DNA of 64,000 bases, from positions 1-64,000 of the forward strand of contig BGKB01000069.1 of NCBI GenBank assembly GCA_003116975.1, written 5' to 3'. The position numbers and the translations under genes were made by a program. This DNA is from Aurantiochytrium sp. KH105. Its lineage: Eukaryota; Sar; Bigyra; Thraustochytrida; Thraustochytriidae. A model generated the notes under the pieces. The model ran no database searches. It had not been told where the DNA came from and saw nothing but the letters and a program-made list of their open reading frames with translations. Positions 9,921 to 19,696 of this stretch are shown here, piece by piece (position 1 is the stretch's first letter; the number at the start of each line of letters is the position of its first letter).

Positions 9921-10904
9921 AGCCTTGCGCGCCCTCGCGCGCCTTGCCGTCAAGGCTATTCTGGGCCGCTTCGATTTGTTTGCCTCGCGTCGCCTCGCGT
10001 TAAGTCCCGTCGCGTCGCGTCGCGTCGCGTGCCTCTCGGCGCGAACGTGCGTACGTCCACGCAGAACAAAGGAAACGTCAATACAGGTCTGCACGCGCGG
10101 ATTCGGGCACTGATTGGATGAACGTGAACGGGTCAAAAAAGAGGAATCCATAGTCACACTTCAGCGGTGAAGTACCCGCACACGTGCCACGCGTGCACGC
10201 TCCGTCAATCGCTTCGCGTGCATACAGCAGCAGCAGCAGCAGCTGCAGCAGGCAGCAGCCTGCAAGACCTTACCATTTCCGGGACCCTCTCGCCACAGCG
10301 TCCTCTTCCCCTACAACTGTGCCTTCCATGACCAAGCAAGTGGTCGAGATGGGCGCTGCATTGCTTTCCTCGACCCACCTCCCGCCTTGTGACATACTGG
10401 GTCGAAGTGTCCCCGCGCACACCTAGCCGACCTGCTCCCGGCGCACACCTCACGTGAGCGGGGACCCCGTTCTCTTTTCGTTCTTTCCGTTTCACTTTGT
10501 CCAACGACGACGACGCCGGGGAGTCGATGATGCTAAGGTAGGAGGTGCTAGACGCTATCTATTGCTTCGAACCCAGGACGTCGAGCAGCAAAAAGGTGGC
10601 AGGGTTTGTCAAATCAAAGACGCCAACAGACCTCTTGTGCGAGCGGCTGCCGGCGGCCCAGCCCGGCGCGTGGAGTGGACGAGGACCGCCTTGGACGCTC
10701 CGTCTCCACCTTCGCAGCGCTCCTTCGCGCTTGCAAACACCTGCGCCCGCCCGAGGAGAGGGGGTTCGTGCCAACAAGGTTGGCGTGGCGCTGCGAACGA
10801 CGTGAGCGGCTCTTCGTGCATCCCATCCCAAGAAAGGGTGGAGGAGGCTTGCCCGCACGACCCACGACAAGGTTGCAGCGAGAGACAGGTGCCGGCGTGA
10901 TACA
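9921..10904. other. Divergent intergenic region with short repeats
   Basis: 984 bp between the LEA2-like gene and the TMEM87-like gene. It holds a GTCGC pentanucleotide run (about 9985-10030, in the LEA2-like leader), a CAG run (10225-10242) and otherwise GC-rich sequence. The small frames overlap in every phase and none looks like a protein. Confidence 0.5.
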
Positions 10905-12356
10905 ATGCCACGATCATCATATGCGCTCGTTATGGCGCTGGCCATGCTGGCTACCAGCACACAGCAAGCACTTGCCGCGGTGAACACGTACAATGCTGAA
11001 AAGCTTGAAAACAACTTTCTCATGTTCCGCAAAAACGCAATGTACGCGATGAGCGACGCGCCGTATGTGATCGCATCTGAAAATGCGCGATCTGTGATCG
11101 AGATCTCGCTCAAATTCAATGTGCCGCCCGAGCTGGCAGCCGATCCAAACACCCTGGTCCAGGTCTCGGCTTTTCCTGCCGAGGACTACAAGTATCTCGG
11201 CATCAACGTTGAAGACGCCGGGTCTTCCGCCGAGGGTAGCCCTGGGGAGCGTCTGTACTGCTGCTCCGAGTCTATGGCCGCCGAGGGCGCAGTCTGCACG
11301 GTGCCGCACTCGCTCATTTTCTCCCCCGGAGCCCACGACGTTGTGTCATGGGATGTCATGCCCGACGGTGAGGGTGAGGCCCGCCTTTTCCGTACCTACA
11401 CGATCGAGAAGAAGGGCTTTTACTACCTGGTCATCAACTTTTGCAACCCGACCAGCTCCGAGATCGAGGTCACGGGCGAGACTCGCTGGGTGAACCCGTA
11501 CGGCTTTCTTCCGGCCGAGGTCTACGGCTTTTTGGGCTTCTACTTTTACATGTCCATTGCATACGTCGTGGCATCCATGGTGTGGACTTACCTGTGCGGC
11601 CGTTATTGGCGCGAGTTGCACCAGTTGCAAAACTGCATTTCCGTCGTCCTCGCTTTTGGTCTGCTCGAGTCCTTTTTGCGCTACTATGACTTTTACCACT
11701 TTAATCTCTACGGCACGCGCAGCAAGTTCTTCATGTTCACGGGTCTCTTTTTCCTTTGCGTGAAAAAGACCGTTTCGCGCATGCTTGTTCTCGTCGTGGC
11801 CATGGGTTTTGGTGTGCTGCGCCCGTCGCTTGGTGAGAACGCAAACAAAATTGCTGCTCTTGGTGGCGCTCACTTTTTGCTCTCTTACCTGCATTTGGTG
11901 ATTACGCAGCTCAACCACTCGAGGGCGCTCACGTTTGGCGGCTTTCTGCTCGAGGTCCCTGTCGTCGCCGTCGACTTTATCATTTTCATGTGGTCCTTTT
12001 CGAGCCTCGCGGTCATCATCAAGAGTCTTGGTGCGCGTCGCCAGGAGACGAAGCTTGATCTCTACGTGTCTTTCCGGCGTATTCTCGTGGCTGCCGTCGT
12101 GGTCGGTTGTGCTTGGTCGGTCTTCTTTGCCTACTGCATTCGGACGAACTACGTCGATCTGCATTGGCAGGACTTTTACAAGCTCGAGGCCTTTTGGGAC
12201 GTGCTCTATTTTGCCGTGCTTCTTGCCATCATTTACCTCTGGGCGCCCTCGGCCTCTTCGCAGCGGTATGCTTACGACAAGGTTGACGGTTTCGATCCTA
12301 GGGATGAGGAGTACGCCACGGGGCTTGAAGACGTCAAGAAGCCCAACGAAGACTAA
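10905..12356 (+). CDS. TMEM87-like GOST-family seven-transmembrane protein
   Basis: 483 residues. A signal peptide (1-24, ending near QQALAA) is followed by a luminal beta-rich domain (about 25-200) with paired cysteines (YCCSES, CTVP, NFCNP), then seven hydrophobic helices (about 205-445). The junction VNPYGFLPAEVYGFLGFYFY matches the start of the 7TM core in TMEM87A/B and GPR107/108. The cytosolic tail is acidic (KVDGFDPRDEEYATGLEDV). Relatives sit in the Golgi/endosomal system and act in trafficking. No intron is needed. GPR107/108 is the alternative, but the NPYG entry favours TMEM87. Confidence 0.8.
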   Translation: MPRSSYALVMALAMLATSTQQALAAVNTYNAEKLENNFLMFRKNAMYAMSDAPYVIASENARSVIEISLKFNVPPELAADPNTLVQVSAFPAEDYKYLGINVEDAGSSAEGSPGERLYCCSESMAAEGAVCTVPHSLIFSPGAHDVVSWDVMPDGEGEARLFRTYTIEKKGFYYLVINFCNPTSSEIEVTGETRWVNPYGFLPAEVYGFLGFYFYMSIAYVVASMVWTYLCGRYWRELHQLQNCISVVLAFGLLESFLRYYDFYHFNLYGTRSKFFMFTGLFFLCVKKTVSRMLVLVVAMGFGVLRPSLGENANKIAALGGAHFLLSYLHLVITQLNHSRALTFGGFLLEVPVVAVDFIIFMWSFSSLAVIIKSLGARRQETKLDLYVSFRRILVAAVVVGCAWSVFFAYCIRTNYVDLHWQDFYKLEAFWDVLYFAVLLAIIYLWAPSASSQRYAYDKVDGFDPRDEEYATGLEDVKKPNED

Positions 12357-12643
12357 AACTAAAAGCAAAGAACAACAAGACCTAGCCTAGATACCCCAAG
12401 CCTGCATGGCACGCACGTAAATAACACCTGGCCGAGCATGAGAATGTACCTTGATCCATCGCGTACTGCGATGTAAGGCAGCGCAGCGTCCACATCCATC
12501 TTGTTTTCTCCCTCCCTCTTCCCTAACGGTGGCTCGTTAAAAAAGACAAAAAAAGGGTTGCGGAAAGATCTTTCTGGCGTGTAAAACCGTCGGCCGCTGG
12601 CTGAAGCAGAACTCAAATACGCAAACGCATACGCGCACGGACG

Positions 12644-12664
12644 CTCGCACGCACGCACGCACGC
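12644..12664. repeat. (CGCA)n microsatellite in 5' leader
   Basis: About five CGCA units, 46 bp upstream of the ATG at 12710. The rest of 12357-12643 (3' flank of the TMEM87-like gene and promoter) holds no supported gene. Confidence 0.85.
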
Positions 12665-12709
12665 CGGCCACCGCACGTACGCTCGCTTGATCGCACGCTC
12701 GTACGCACA

Positions 12710-13360
12710 ATGTCTGGCTTCGATGTCAACCGCTCGATGGTGAAGGAGGTACGTAGTTGTGAGCGGGAAACAGGAGTGAGAGCGAGGCGCGAAACCAATG
12801 CTTCATGAGCGAGGCCCAGAGCACTCTCCGCACACGCGCAAGGGCAGAACGGCAGACGGCGCGATCATCAAGCGAGGCATCAATGACGATAAAGTATTGC
12901 AAGCTATCACCGCCATGACCTTTGCCTTTTTGAGCAAATATAGTGAAGCCGTGCCTGATCCCAGATGGAGAACGTGAAGAAGACGACTAACGACGGCTAA
13001 CCGCTATTGGCGAATGACTCCAATGCAACACAGGATGCTCTTGCAGCATTCCTCGCCGCCCCGGTCTCCGAGGACATCACGCAGGTCCCTGGGATTGGAC
13101 CCAAGGCCAAGGAGCTGCTTGCCGAGGCCGTCGAGGGCGACCAGGCCATCACCACCACATACCAGCTCATCGGCAAGTTCCTCACGTTGCGAGCAGCAGG
13201 CATGTCGCAGCAGGAGCACCTTGATGCAATGTGGCACTGGCTCAACGCCCGCAAGATCAACGCGTTCCGGGCAGGCATCGTTCACTGCATTGCCGAGAAG
13301 TGCAACCTCATGATCCCTGGTATTTACGATGCGGCTGCCACCGCAGAAGAGGCGGAGTAA
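12710..13360 (+). CDS. BAF-like helix-hairpin-helix protein, copy A (two exons)
   Basis: Exon 1 is 12710-12748 (MSGFDVNRSMVKE), the intron 12749-13033 (GTACGT...CACAG, 285 nt) and exon 2 13034-13360, giving 121 residues. The structure is proved by the paralogues at 19249-19696 and 21055-21521, which share the 13-codon first exon and phase-0 junction before GAT. The body has a helix-hairpin-helix core (VPGIGPKAKELL), then TYQLIGKFLTL and LDAMWHWLNAR, which parallel LAGIGEVLGKKL / YVVLGQFLVL / LFREWL of Barrier-to-Autointegration Factor, a non-specific double-strand DNA-binding protein of chromatin. Length is close to BAF (89 aa) plus an N-terminal extension and CNLMIPGIYD tail. Gene structure is firm; the BAF relation is inferred from motif order. 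Confidence 0.8.
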
Positions 13361-13999
13361 TCGACGTCTGGCCTTCGTGAAAGACTTTAAGGAGCCGCTG
13401 AGATGAGTTACGTAACAATTTCGTGAAATACTTTGATTGATACACCGTCTTGAAACGCTTTGTGCTGCAGTATTGCGTCATTGGATTCTATCGAGAACAA
13501 GTTCGACGTTGACACACCATAAAGCTGGCGCATTTCGGGCACCCTTTGATCGATGATGAGCCAATTTCATTCAATCCATGAGTTCAAGTAAAAGAATATG
13601 CAAGAGCAAAGTGCAACTACTTACTTGGTCCCTTCAGGCTCTTGGCACTACTTCAAATATATGTATCAGAAGCAACAGCAGCACACACAGCGTCGGCCGC
13701 ACGCGTGCTTCCTTTCTTGTCTGAAAACTAGGGTAATGGAGGTGGCACTTTTTCGCGAAATTTGTCTTACTCTTTCGTGGGCTTCTCTTTCTTCTCATCA
13801 CGAAACGTGCTACGCACTGTCTTCGAGATTGAGTCGCAAAATCTTTTTTGTCTCTCTCTCTCGTGCTGAAGCAACTCTTGTGCTGAAGCGAGACCTCTCT
13901 TGAGTTCGTATTCTGGTAGAAGGCGGGGCGAGACTCTCTCACTTGCCTTGGGCCGATACCGGTCTGGTTCGTATACTCTTTGAGGGCGCATCACGGGTA
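13361..13999. other. Intergenic region
   Basis: About 640 bp with no supported gene. The small frames at 13598-14048 overlap on both strands and show no domain. The right end leads into the duplicated 130-bp repeat. Confidence 0.4.
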
Positions 14000-14243
14000 T
14001 GGCGCTCCATGGTGCTCGCGCGCGCTCAAAACAAACTTTTCGAGCCAAGAACGCTCGTTTCTGAAGCTTTGCAATGTGCGCGCGCGCGCTCGATCATTCT
14101 TCTAGAAAAGCTTACATGTTTCACTTTCCATGGCGCTCCATGGTGCGCGCGCGCTCAAAAACAAACTTTGTGAGACAAGAACGCTCGTTTTCGAAGCTTT
14201 GAATTGTGCGCGCGCGCTCGTTTATTCTTCTACAAAAGCTCAC
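14000..14243. repeat. 130-bp tandem duplication
   Basis: Two imperfect copies begin at 14000 and about 14130. Each runs GGCGCTCCATGGTG, a GCGCGCGCTCAAAA segment, AACAAACTTT, AAGAACGCTCGTTT, GAAGCTTTG, an alternating GC tract, then TTCTTCTA-AAAAGCT. The copies differ by scattered substitutions and GC-tract length. The function is unknown; it lies directly upstream of the frame at 14286. Confidence 0.85.
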
Positions 14244-14285
14244 CTTCCCTCGCTTTCCCTCAAAACAGAACCACAATCGCCAGAC

Positions 14286-14699
14286 ATGGTTCTCTCACAA
14301 AAGCAAAGGGCGCTGCTCGGTGATTTCATGCGTGGAACGGTCGGCGCGTACAAGATCAAGGACCGACTAGCCCTCCATCGCCTCACTGATTTGTACTTAG
14401 AACACTTCGACGAGAGCGGCTTCGTGTATGATTTTTGTAAGCTCTGGTCATGCCTTAGGTACACGTCCAGATACACTGCACTCGTTAGTATTCGTGGACG
14501 GCCTGGTAAACCAGGACCTCTTATTGAGTATTTTGATTTCCAAGCTACTTTGGTGAAATCCAGCAACAAAAAGGTTGGTCGATCTTTCGTGCGAATCATG
14601 CTAACCCGAGCGGGCTTTGTGAAAGCCGTTAATAGATCAAGATCTGCCGCTGGGTTAGGTATTTCGGGTTTGGTCGAGCGGCGCGCGGCTTTACCGTGA
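14286..14699 (+). CDS. Unrecognised open reading frame (137 aa)
   Basis: An ATG-led frame of 137 residues, MVLSQKQRALLGDFMRGT..., with a protein-like first half (HRLTDLYLEHFDESGFVYDF) and a basic, less natural second half (SIRGRPGKPG, SRSAAGLG). The change near 14435-14465 could mark an unrecognised intron (TGTAAGCT...TTAGG). No known domain. It may be a gene fragment, since the next features are also incomplete. The 30-bp purine/AT flank after 14700 has no other gene. Confidence 0.35.
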   Translation: MVLSQKQRALLGDFMRGTVGAYKIKDRLALHRLTDLYLEHFDESGFVYDFCKLWSCLRYTSRYTALVSIRGRPGKPGPLIEYFDFQATLVKSSNKKVGRSFVRIMLTRAGFVKAVNRSRSAAGLGISGLVERRAALP

Positions 14700-14849
14700 T
14701 GCCTCGTCCTTGGCATCATATACAATTTTGTGAGCACCCCAGGAAAGTTGCCCCAAGAAGCCGTAAATCTGGCAGAAAGGTGGAGAACTTACCACCCTCA
14801 AATAAATAAGCAAGTGCATTTGGCAAAATCTTCTCCTTTACTTTTCACT

Positions 14850-15173
14850 CTACGATGCCGCGCCTCTAAGTTTGCGCCAGGGTAACCCATCGTAAATTTC
14901 CACGAAAATCTCGCGCACCACGGCACCAGTTTCCGTCTGGGAGGCAATGCAGAACTTTTTCAGGGCTTTGGGCGTGAGGTAATACTTATTATTAATGATC
15001 CGCTGCGCGTCCGAAAATATCTGTCGTAACTCGTAATCTACCCCTTCTTTGAGCCAGAGATGGCCACGTTTCCTGTCAAAGTCGGACCGCATTATTCTTT
15101 TGTTGTCCCATAATTTGGCACACGAAGTCGAAGTCGATGGTAGATAGAAATACATCGAGGGCCCTGAGTGCAT
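14850..15173 (-). CDS. MSV199-like (giant-virus-type) domain protein or fragment
   Basis: 107 residues. After a loose N-terminus, GVDYELRQIF is followed by YYLTPKALKKFCIASQTETG and VVREIFVEIYDGL. This pattern (hydrophobic residues, LTP..FKK.C..SQT..G..VR.YF.E.E) is the signature of the MSV199 / phage-antirepressor-type N-terminal domain found in nucleocytoplasmic large DNA viruses and some bacteriophages. The frame stops soon after the domain, so any C-terminal module (for example a GIY-YIG-like domain) is missing. It begins 18 bp after the stop of the nuclease-kinase gene on the same strand, in another frame. It may be an endogenised viral remnant or a transferred gene. The assignment rests on motif memory. 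Confidence 0.5.
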   Translation of the reverse strand: MHSGPSMYFYLPSTSTSCAKLWDNKRIMRSDFDRKRGHLWLKEGVDYELRQIFSDAQRIINNKYYLTPKALKKFCIASQTETGAVVREIFVEIYDGLPWRKLRGAAS

Positions 15174-15190
15174 TATCCTTTCGCGGCGCG

Positions 15191-16999
15191 TCAGGTCTTG
15201 CGGTTGCCTTTCGTTAGCGCGCGAGAGAAGACGCGATCGAAGTCTTCGCAGTCCTTCTCCAAATCGCGGTTAGACGCATCGGTCTTGGCCTGAGCGAAGT
15301 CGATGATGCGGACGGTGCCAGCATCGTCCACGACAAAGTTCCGCAGCAGCACGTCGCGGTGCGCGACGCAAACCGCGTGCACAGCCATGAGCGCCGCCCA
15401 GGCCTTATCTTGAACGTCCTCGCTCACGGCGCTAGAATCGAGCGACTTGCCGGCGTAGGTGGTTGCGACGATGAGGTCGTTGAAGATGTGGCGGCCGCCG
15501 TACAGGTACCAGGGCACGTGCGTCCCCCAGAGGGAGCGCAGTTCGCAGTAGACGTCCATCTCGTGCCAAAAGGCAGACTCAGCCATGTGCGTTTCTTCCG
15601 GGGTTTTCGCCGGGGTCATGACCTTGACGACCGTGTCGACGCCGCCCGTGTCGACGCGGATCGTGAAGCCATACTGGCCGTCGGGGTACTGCTTGATGAC
15701 GTCCAGCAGCCCCCCGGCGTAGGGAAAGCTAAGGTCGCTCTTGAGCGGGAGAAGCTCGCGCAGGGCCTCTTTGTCCCCAAGTGAGGCGGCATCGGTCTAA
15801 ACGCCAGGCGGAGCGGCTCCGCGACGCCCGCCACTTGCCGCTGCCCCCGCACCGACGTGATAACCGAACCGACGCCAGACGTCGGCCCAATCGGGATTCC
15901 CGATCCGAATGTCCGTCTGGAAAATGGCCCGCAAATGCTCCTCGTCGAGCGTCAGGCGCGCCGCGCTGACCAAGTTGCGGCGCAACATGCACGCGTACGC
16001 ATGTCGCATCGATCCGCGACCCGTCGCCGTCGAGAGGAACGAGTCCGAAATGTGCAAGACGTTGTCGTTGTCAATCTTGAAGAACCAAGTCCTGTCGGTG
16101 GTGGAGAGAACGCCGTACTTGCAGAAAGAGCGCAGCATGTGAACGTAGATTTGGATAATTGGATAGCGAAACCGCACAGAGCTTTCCCTGTCATGGAATC
16201 CTTCTCCCAGTTCCCAATAGTCGACCAGGTCGTCGCAAGCCATCTCCCAGGCGCTGTTCACAACTCCCTTGGCCTCGTCGAGAGAATCAGACGCACCTTG
16301 CGCGTACGACTCGGCGAGATCGTCAAGATCGTCTTCGGTCAAGCCATAGGGAAACTTCCCAGGCGACTTGTGCTCGTGCACGAGGAAGCGCGCGCGATTC
16401 CGATCTCCCGGGATGAGAATGCCAGCCCTGGAGCGATCAGCGCCATTGCCCATGTCACGAGACCACACATAGTCCACCCGATGCCCAACGCCCGTCGCCA
16501 TTCGGTTCGCGTTGATATGAAAGGGCGTCCATCCGTTTGGCGCGGTGTCTGCATAACGTGTTAACACCTCACTCTTCGCTGGGCCCATGAACCTAGAATA
16601 CATGCGATCCCATGCATCATTCTCGTTGATAAGATCGTTGTCCTCATTGTTGGTTCGATAACCATGCGGCACGACAAGGACGTCGCCGAAGCCGGCCTCC
16701 CGCCTGAATGAATCCCATCCAACCTCGTCGTGGAAATCCCGCCAGCGGGTCACACGCTTGGGGAACAGGTCGAGGCGGGCTTGCACGCCGCTCTGGGGCG
16801 CAAGACCTCCGCGGCTCCTCGACGAGTACTGCGAGCTTGCGCGGCTTCTCGGGGCCAAATCGTTATTGAAAAAATTGGGATCAACTTGCTCGACGCGTTG
16901 CATCATCCGTGCCTCGTATGCGTCGAGATGAGCGACCATCGAGGCGCGTTCCATTGGCGTGTCAAGAAGGACCTCGGCAAAAGGCTTCGTGGTCGCCAT
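15191..16999 (-). CDS. Crinkler-like PD-(D/E)XK nuclease-protein kinase, one in-frame TAG
   Basis: From the ATG at 16999 (MATTKPFAEV) one frame continues to 15191, interrupted only by TAG at 15799-15797. The N-terminal half has HRVDYVWSRD, then about 20 residues on RARFLVHEHKSPGKF: the D...ExK layout of a PD-(D/E)XK nuclease. FRYPIIQIYVHMLRSFCKYG and STTDRTWFFK match the conserved block of Crinkler-type nuclease-kinase proteins of oomycetes and fungi. After the TAG comes a kinase-like domain with VVKVM (Lys), AHRDVLLRNF (HRD...N) and RIIDFAQA (replacing DFG). An in-frame 60-nt intron (15797-15856, GTCGGT...GTTTAG) would remove the stop; otherwise this is a nonsense mutation or read-through. 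The frame also extends 54 codons upstream of 16999 in GC-rich leader. Total is about 582 residues with the intron removed. Confidence 0.7.
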
Positions 17000-17250
17000 C
17001 GCGCCGCCCTTCCTCCCTCTCCCACGCGCGCTCGCGCCCGCGCGCGCTCCTCTCCGCGCCCCCTCTCTCTCCGCGCGCTCACTCGTGCGCGCGCACGCGT
17101 GCGTCGTTCTGGGTCTGCAGCCGAAAAGAAAGAGGTTTCCGTGAGTGTCACTCGTGACCAACTAGGCTTAGGTTAGGTTTGGTTTGGGTATGTGTGGGGT
17201 AAAACAACGTGCTGGCAGACTTACATCGTCCATCTGCAAAGAAAGACGAG
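17000..17250. promoter_or_regulatory. Divergent promoter interval with CGCG-rich leader and TTAGG word
   Basis: This 250-bp interval lies between the nuclease-kinase gene and the TIR-like/TPR pseudogene. It contains a CT/GCGC-rich leader (17015-17105) and CTTAGGTTAGGTTTGG near 17165-17180, telomere-like in form but only two or three units. A promoter role is inferred from position. Confidence 0.35.
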
Positions 17251-19068
17251 ATGAAGAAGGCCATCGCCAGGAGGTCCAGCGCGGCGCGTGCCAGCTTGCA
17301 ACGCATCCGCTTCAGCTTCACGCGCAAGGCGGATGGCGAGATCTACTCCGAGGACGCGCGCAGGATCGTCGACCCGCGCAGCATCTCCCTGCGCGCCATA
17401 GGGGCTCCGCGACGAGGTGCTCAGCGGAGAAGTCGCCGCTTCGGTTGAGCTGTATGTGGCTAAGCGCGACCTCTCTGACAGAAAGGTGCCACCATCCAGG
17501 CCCTGCGCACCAGGGCGAATGGCACACTGCAAGGTCGCGTGCCGTACGTCGGCGTGCCCATCACCTTCGAGTCCGGAAAGGACGCCGATCCCGAGCCCCG
17601 TCAAGACTGGAGCACAGAAGATGTGGCTGAGCATGTGATACTTGCTTTGACCAAGAACCTGCCCCAGGCCCAGTTCTACCTCTGTCTGCTCGATAAAGAG
17701 GACGTTGGGAAAGAGTTCCAAGGCACCTTTGTAAGCCAGGCGCGAAAGTGCCGCTTTCAGGACCTCGTCGCAGCGCTCGAGGACCATTTTGGCCAAGACG
17801 CCGACACGGCCTTTGTCTGGCTCGACCTCTTTTGCGCGAACCAGCCTCTGCTGACCAGCGCAGACGAAGATCTGCCTCCCAAAGTGGTTTCCGCACAGAA
17901 TCAGTATCTGACGCACGGCTTGCATCGGGCAATCGGGCGATTCGGACGCGCTGTCATCTTCTTTGGCCGCTGGGACGTGCCCGCGCCGCTGCAGCGGGCC
18001 TGGTGCGTATGGGAGATCATGGGTGCCATTACGCAGGCGCAGAACTTCGAGGTCGTCATTACGCCCGGACAAGAGCAGGCTTTTGTCGAGGCGCTGCTTG
18101 CAGATGTTCATGGATTGGCCAAGATCATGGCCGATAACAACAGCATGCGCAATGCAGAGTGCTGGAAGAAAGGAGACAAGGAGATGATTGACAAAGCAAT
18201 CGAAGCAATCGTGGATGGTGGCTATGTGACACTGATCAAAGAGGTCAATCGACACGTGCACGCATGGCGGCTGAAAATGGCGCGAGACGCAGTACTGGAA
18301 GCTCGGAGTGGCGATGGCCATGCACGCAAGCTTGCTCTGATTCTTGGTTGCACTGGTCAGCTATTGAAAAGCCAGGGCGAGTACATTGAAGCTTTGCAGA
18401 TGCTCGAGGAAGCGCTGTCGACTCGCAAGGAAAGTCTTGGTGACCGGTATCCCGATGTGGCGGCCACGCTACACAAAATAGCCGGCGCGTATGGTTCACA
18501 AGGCCGCTACGAGGAGGCCTTGGCGTAATACGAGGAAGCACTGTCGATTTTTAAGGCAAATCTTGGCGATCGGCGTCCCGATATGGCGACTACGCTCAAC
18601 GACATCGCCGACGTGTATTACCACCAAGGCCGCTACGAGGAGGCCTTGGCGTACTACGAGGTTGCGCTGTCGATCTACAGGGAAAGTCGTGGCGACCGGC
18701 ATCCCAATGCGGCGGGCACGCTCAACAACATTACCGGCGTATATGACTCATAAGGCCGCTACGAGGAGGCCTCGGCGTACAACGATGAAGCGCTATCGAT
18801 TTTTAAGGAAAATCTTGGCGATCGGCGTCCCGATATGGCGACTGCGCTCAACAACATTACCGGCGTATATGACTCACAAGGCCGCTACGAGGAGGCCTCG
18901 GCGTACAACGAGGAAGCGCTGTCGATTTTTGAGGAAAATCTTGGCGATCGGCGTCCCGATATGGCGACTGCGCTCAACAGCATCGATGAGAAAGGAAAAT
19001 CAGTCCAGCCTCACCAGGATTCAGCATTATCTTCGAACCTTCTTAATCAGCACCAGCATCAGAACTGA
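17251..19068 (+). pseudogene. Decayed TIR-like / kinesin-light-chain-type TPR gene
   Basis: A frame from ATG 17251 (MKKAIARRSSAARASLQRI) is broken near 17400-17481; an intron ending at the CTCTCTGACAG acceptor (17481) is possible, but no donor fits cleanly. The frame then runs 17482-19068 with TAA at 18526-18528 and TAA at 18751-18753. Both stops are single-base changes relative to sister repeats: GCGTAATAC versus GCGTACTAC, and TCATAAGGC versus TCACAAGGC. The N-terminal domain has FVWLDLFCANQ and RWDVPAPLQRAWCVWEI, the same TIR-like layout as in the 1352-5445 gene. The C-terminus consists of 42-residue TPRs (GRYEEALAYYEVALSIYRES) of kinesin-light-chain/NPHP3 type. It is probably a recent pseudogene; stop-codon read-through is unlikely but not excluded. 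Confidence 0.75.
18502..18990 (+). repeat. 126-bp TPR-coding tandem array
   Basis: Near-identical units begin at 18502, 18628, 18754 and 18880 (exact 126-bp period, 42 codons, one TPR). The last two are almost identical at DNA level, so the array amplified recently. Both TAA codons lie within or at the edge of units. Confidence 0.9.
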
Positions 19069-19248
19069 CGCCAAATTGACAAAGAGCTCTCGTGTACCTC
19101 TTTGCCTAATGCTCCAAAACAATCACTATGCGCCAATGCAGGAGAGCCCCAAACAAGAAAGGGTGAAGGATAGGGATCTAGCATGATGAAACACTCCTTG
19201 AGCGTTTACTTTTACTCTTACTTTTTTCCTTGTTCCAAATGTAAGCCG

Positions 19249-19696
19249 TCAGATAATCGTGCAGGACATGGGTTCTGCGTCTGCAGAGTAGATGCCCGGA
19301 ATCATGAGATTGCACTTTTCGGCCACGCAGAGAACAATGCCAGAGCGAAACGCGTTGATATTGCGGTCCTTCAGCCAATGCCACATGGCATCGAGGTGAT
19401 CTTGCTGCGACATGCCGGCTTTTCGCAACGTAAGAAACTTGCCGATGAGCTGGTACGTGGTGGTGACGGATGATTCGTTCCCGAAGGACCTGGCGAGCAG
19501 CCTTTTGGCCCCATCACCGATTCCAGGGACCTCCGTGATGTTCCCTGTGATGGGAGAGGCGAGAAATGCTGCAAGGGCATCCTTGATTTCGTAAAATGTA
19601 AAGTTAGAGAAACGATGTTGACAGAGGTCTCGTATTGATTCTATTTAGAAAACATACCTCGTTCACCATAGACCTGTTCGCGTCGAATCCGGCCAT
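19249..19696 (-). CDS. BAF-like helix-hairpin-helix protein, copy B (two exons)
   Basis: Exon 1 is the complement of 19658-19696 (MAGFDANRSMVNE), the intron 19582-19657 (GTATGT...ATCAAG, 76 nt) and exon 2 19249-19581, giving 123 residues. The body reads DALAAFLASPITGNITEVPG, then IGDGAKRLL, TYQLIGKFLTL, LDAMWHWLKDR and CNLMIPGIY, colinear with copies A and C. It ends with DAEPMSCTII, whose final C-x-x-x resembles a CaaX box (CTII), so prenylation is possible. Copies A and C lack this ending. It is inverted relative to the other two. Confidence 0.8.

Noticed and set aside
11346..12368. 340-codon minus-strand frame
   Set aside because: Antisense to the TMEM87-like gene, charged low-complexity composition, no domain.
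17160..17185. Interstitial telomere
   Set aside because: Only two or three imperfect TTAGG-like units, too few to call.
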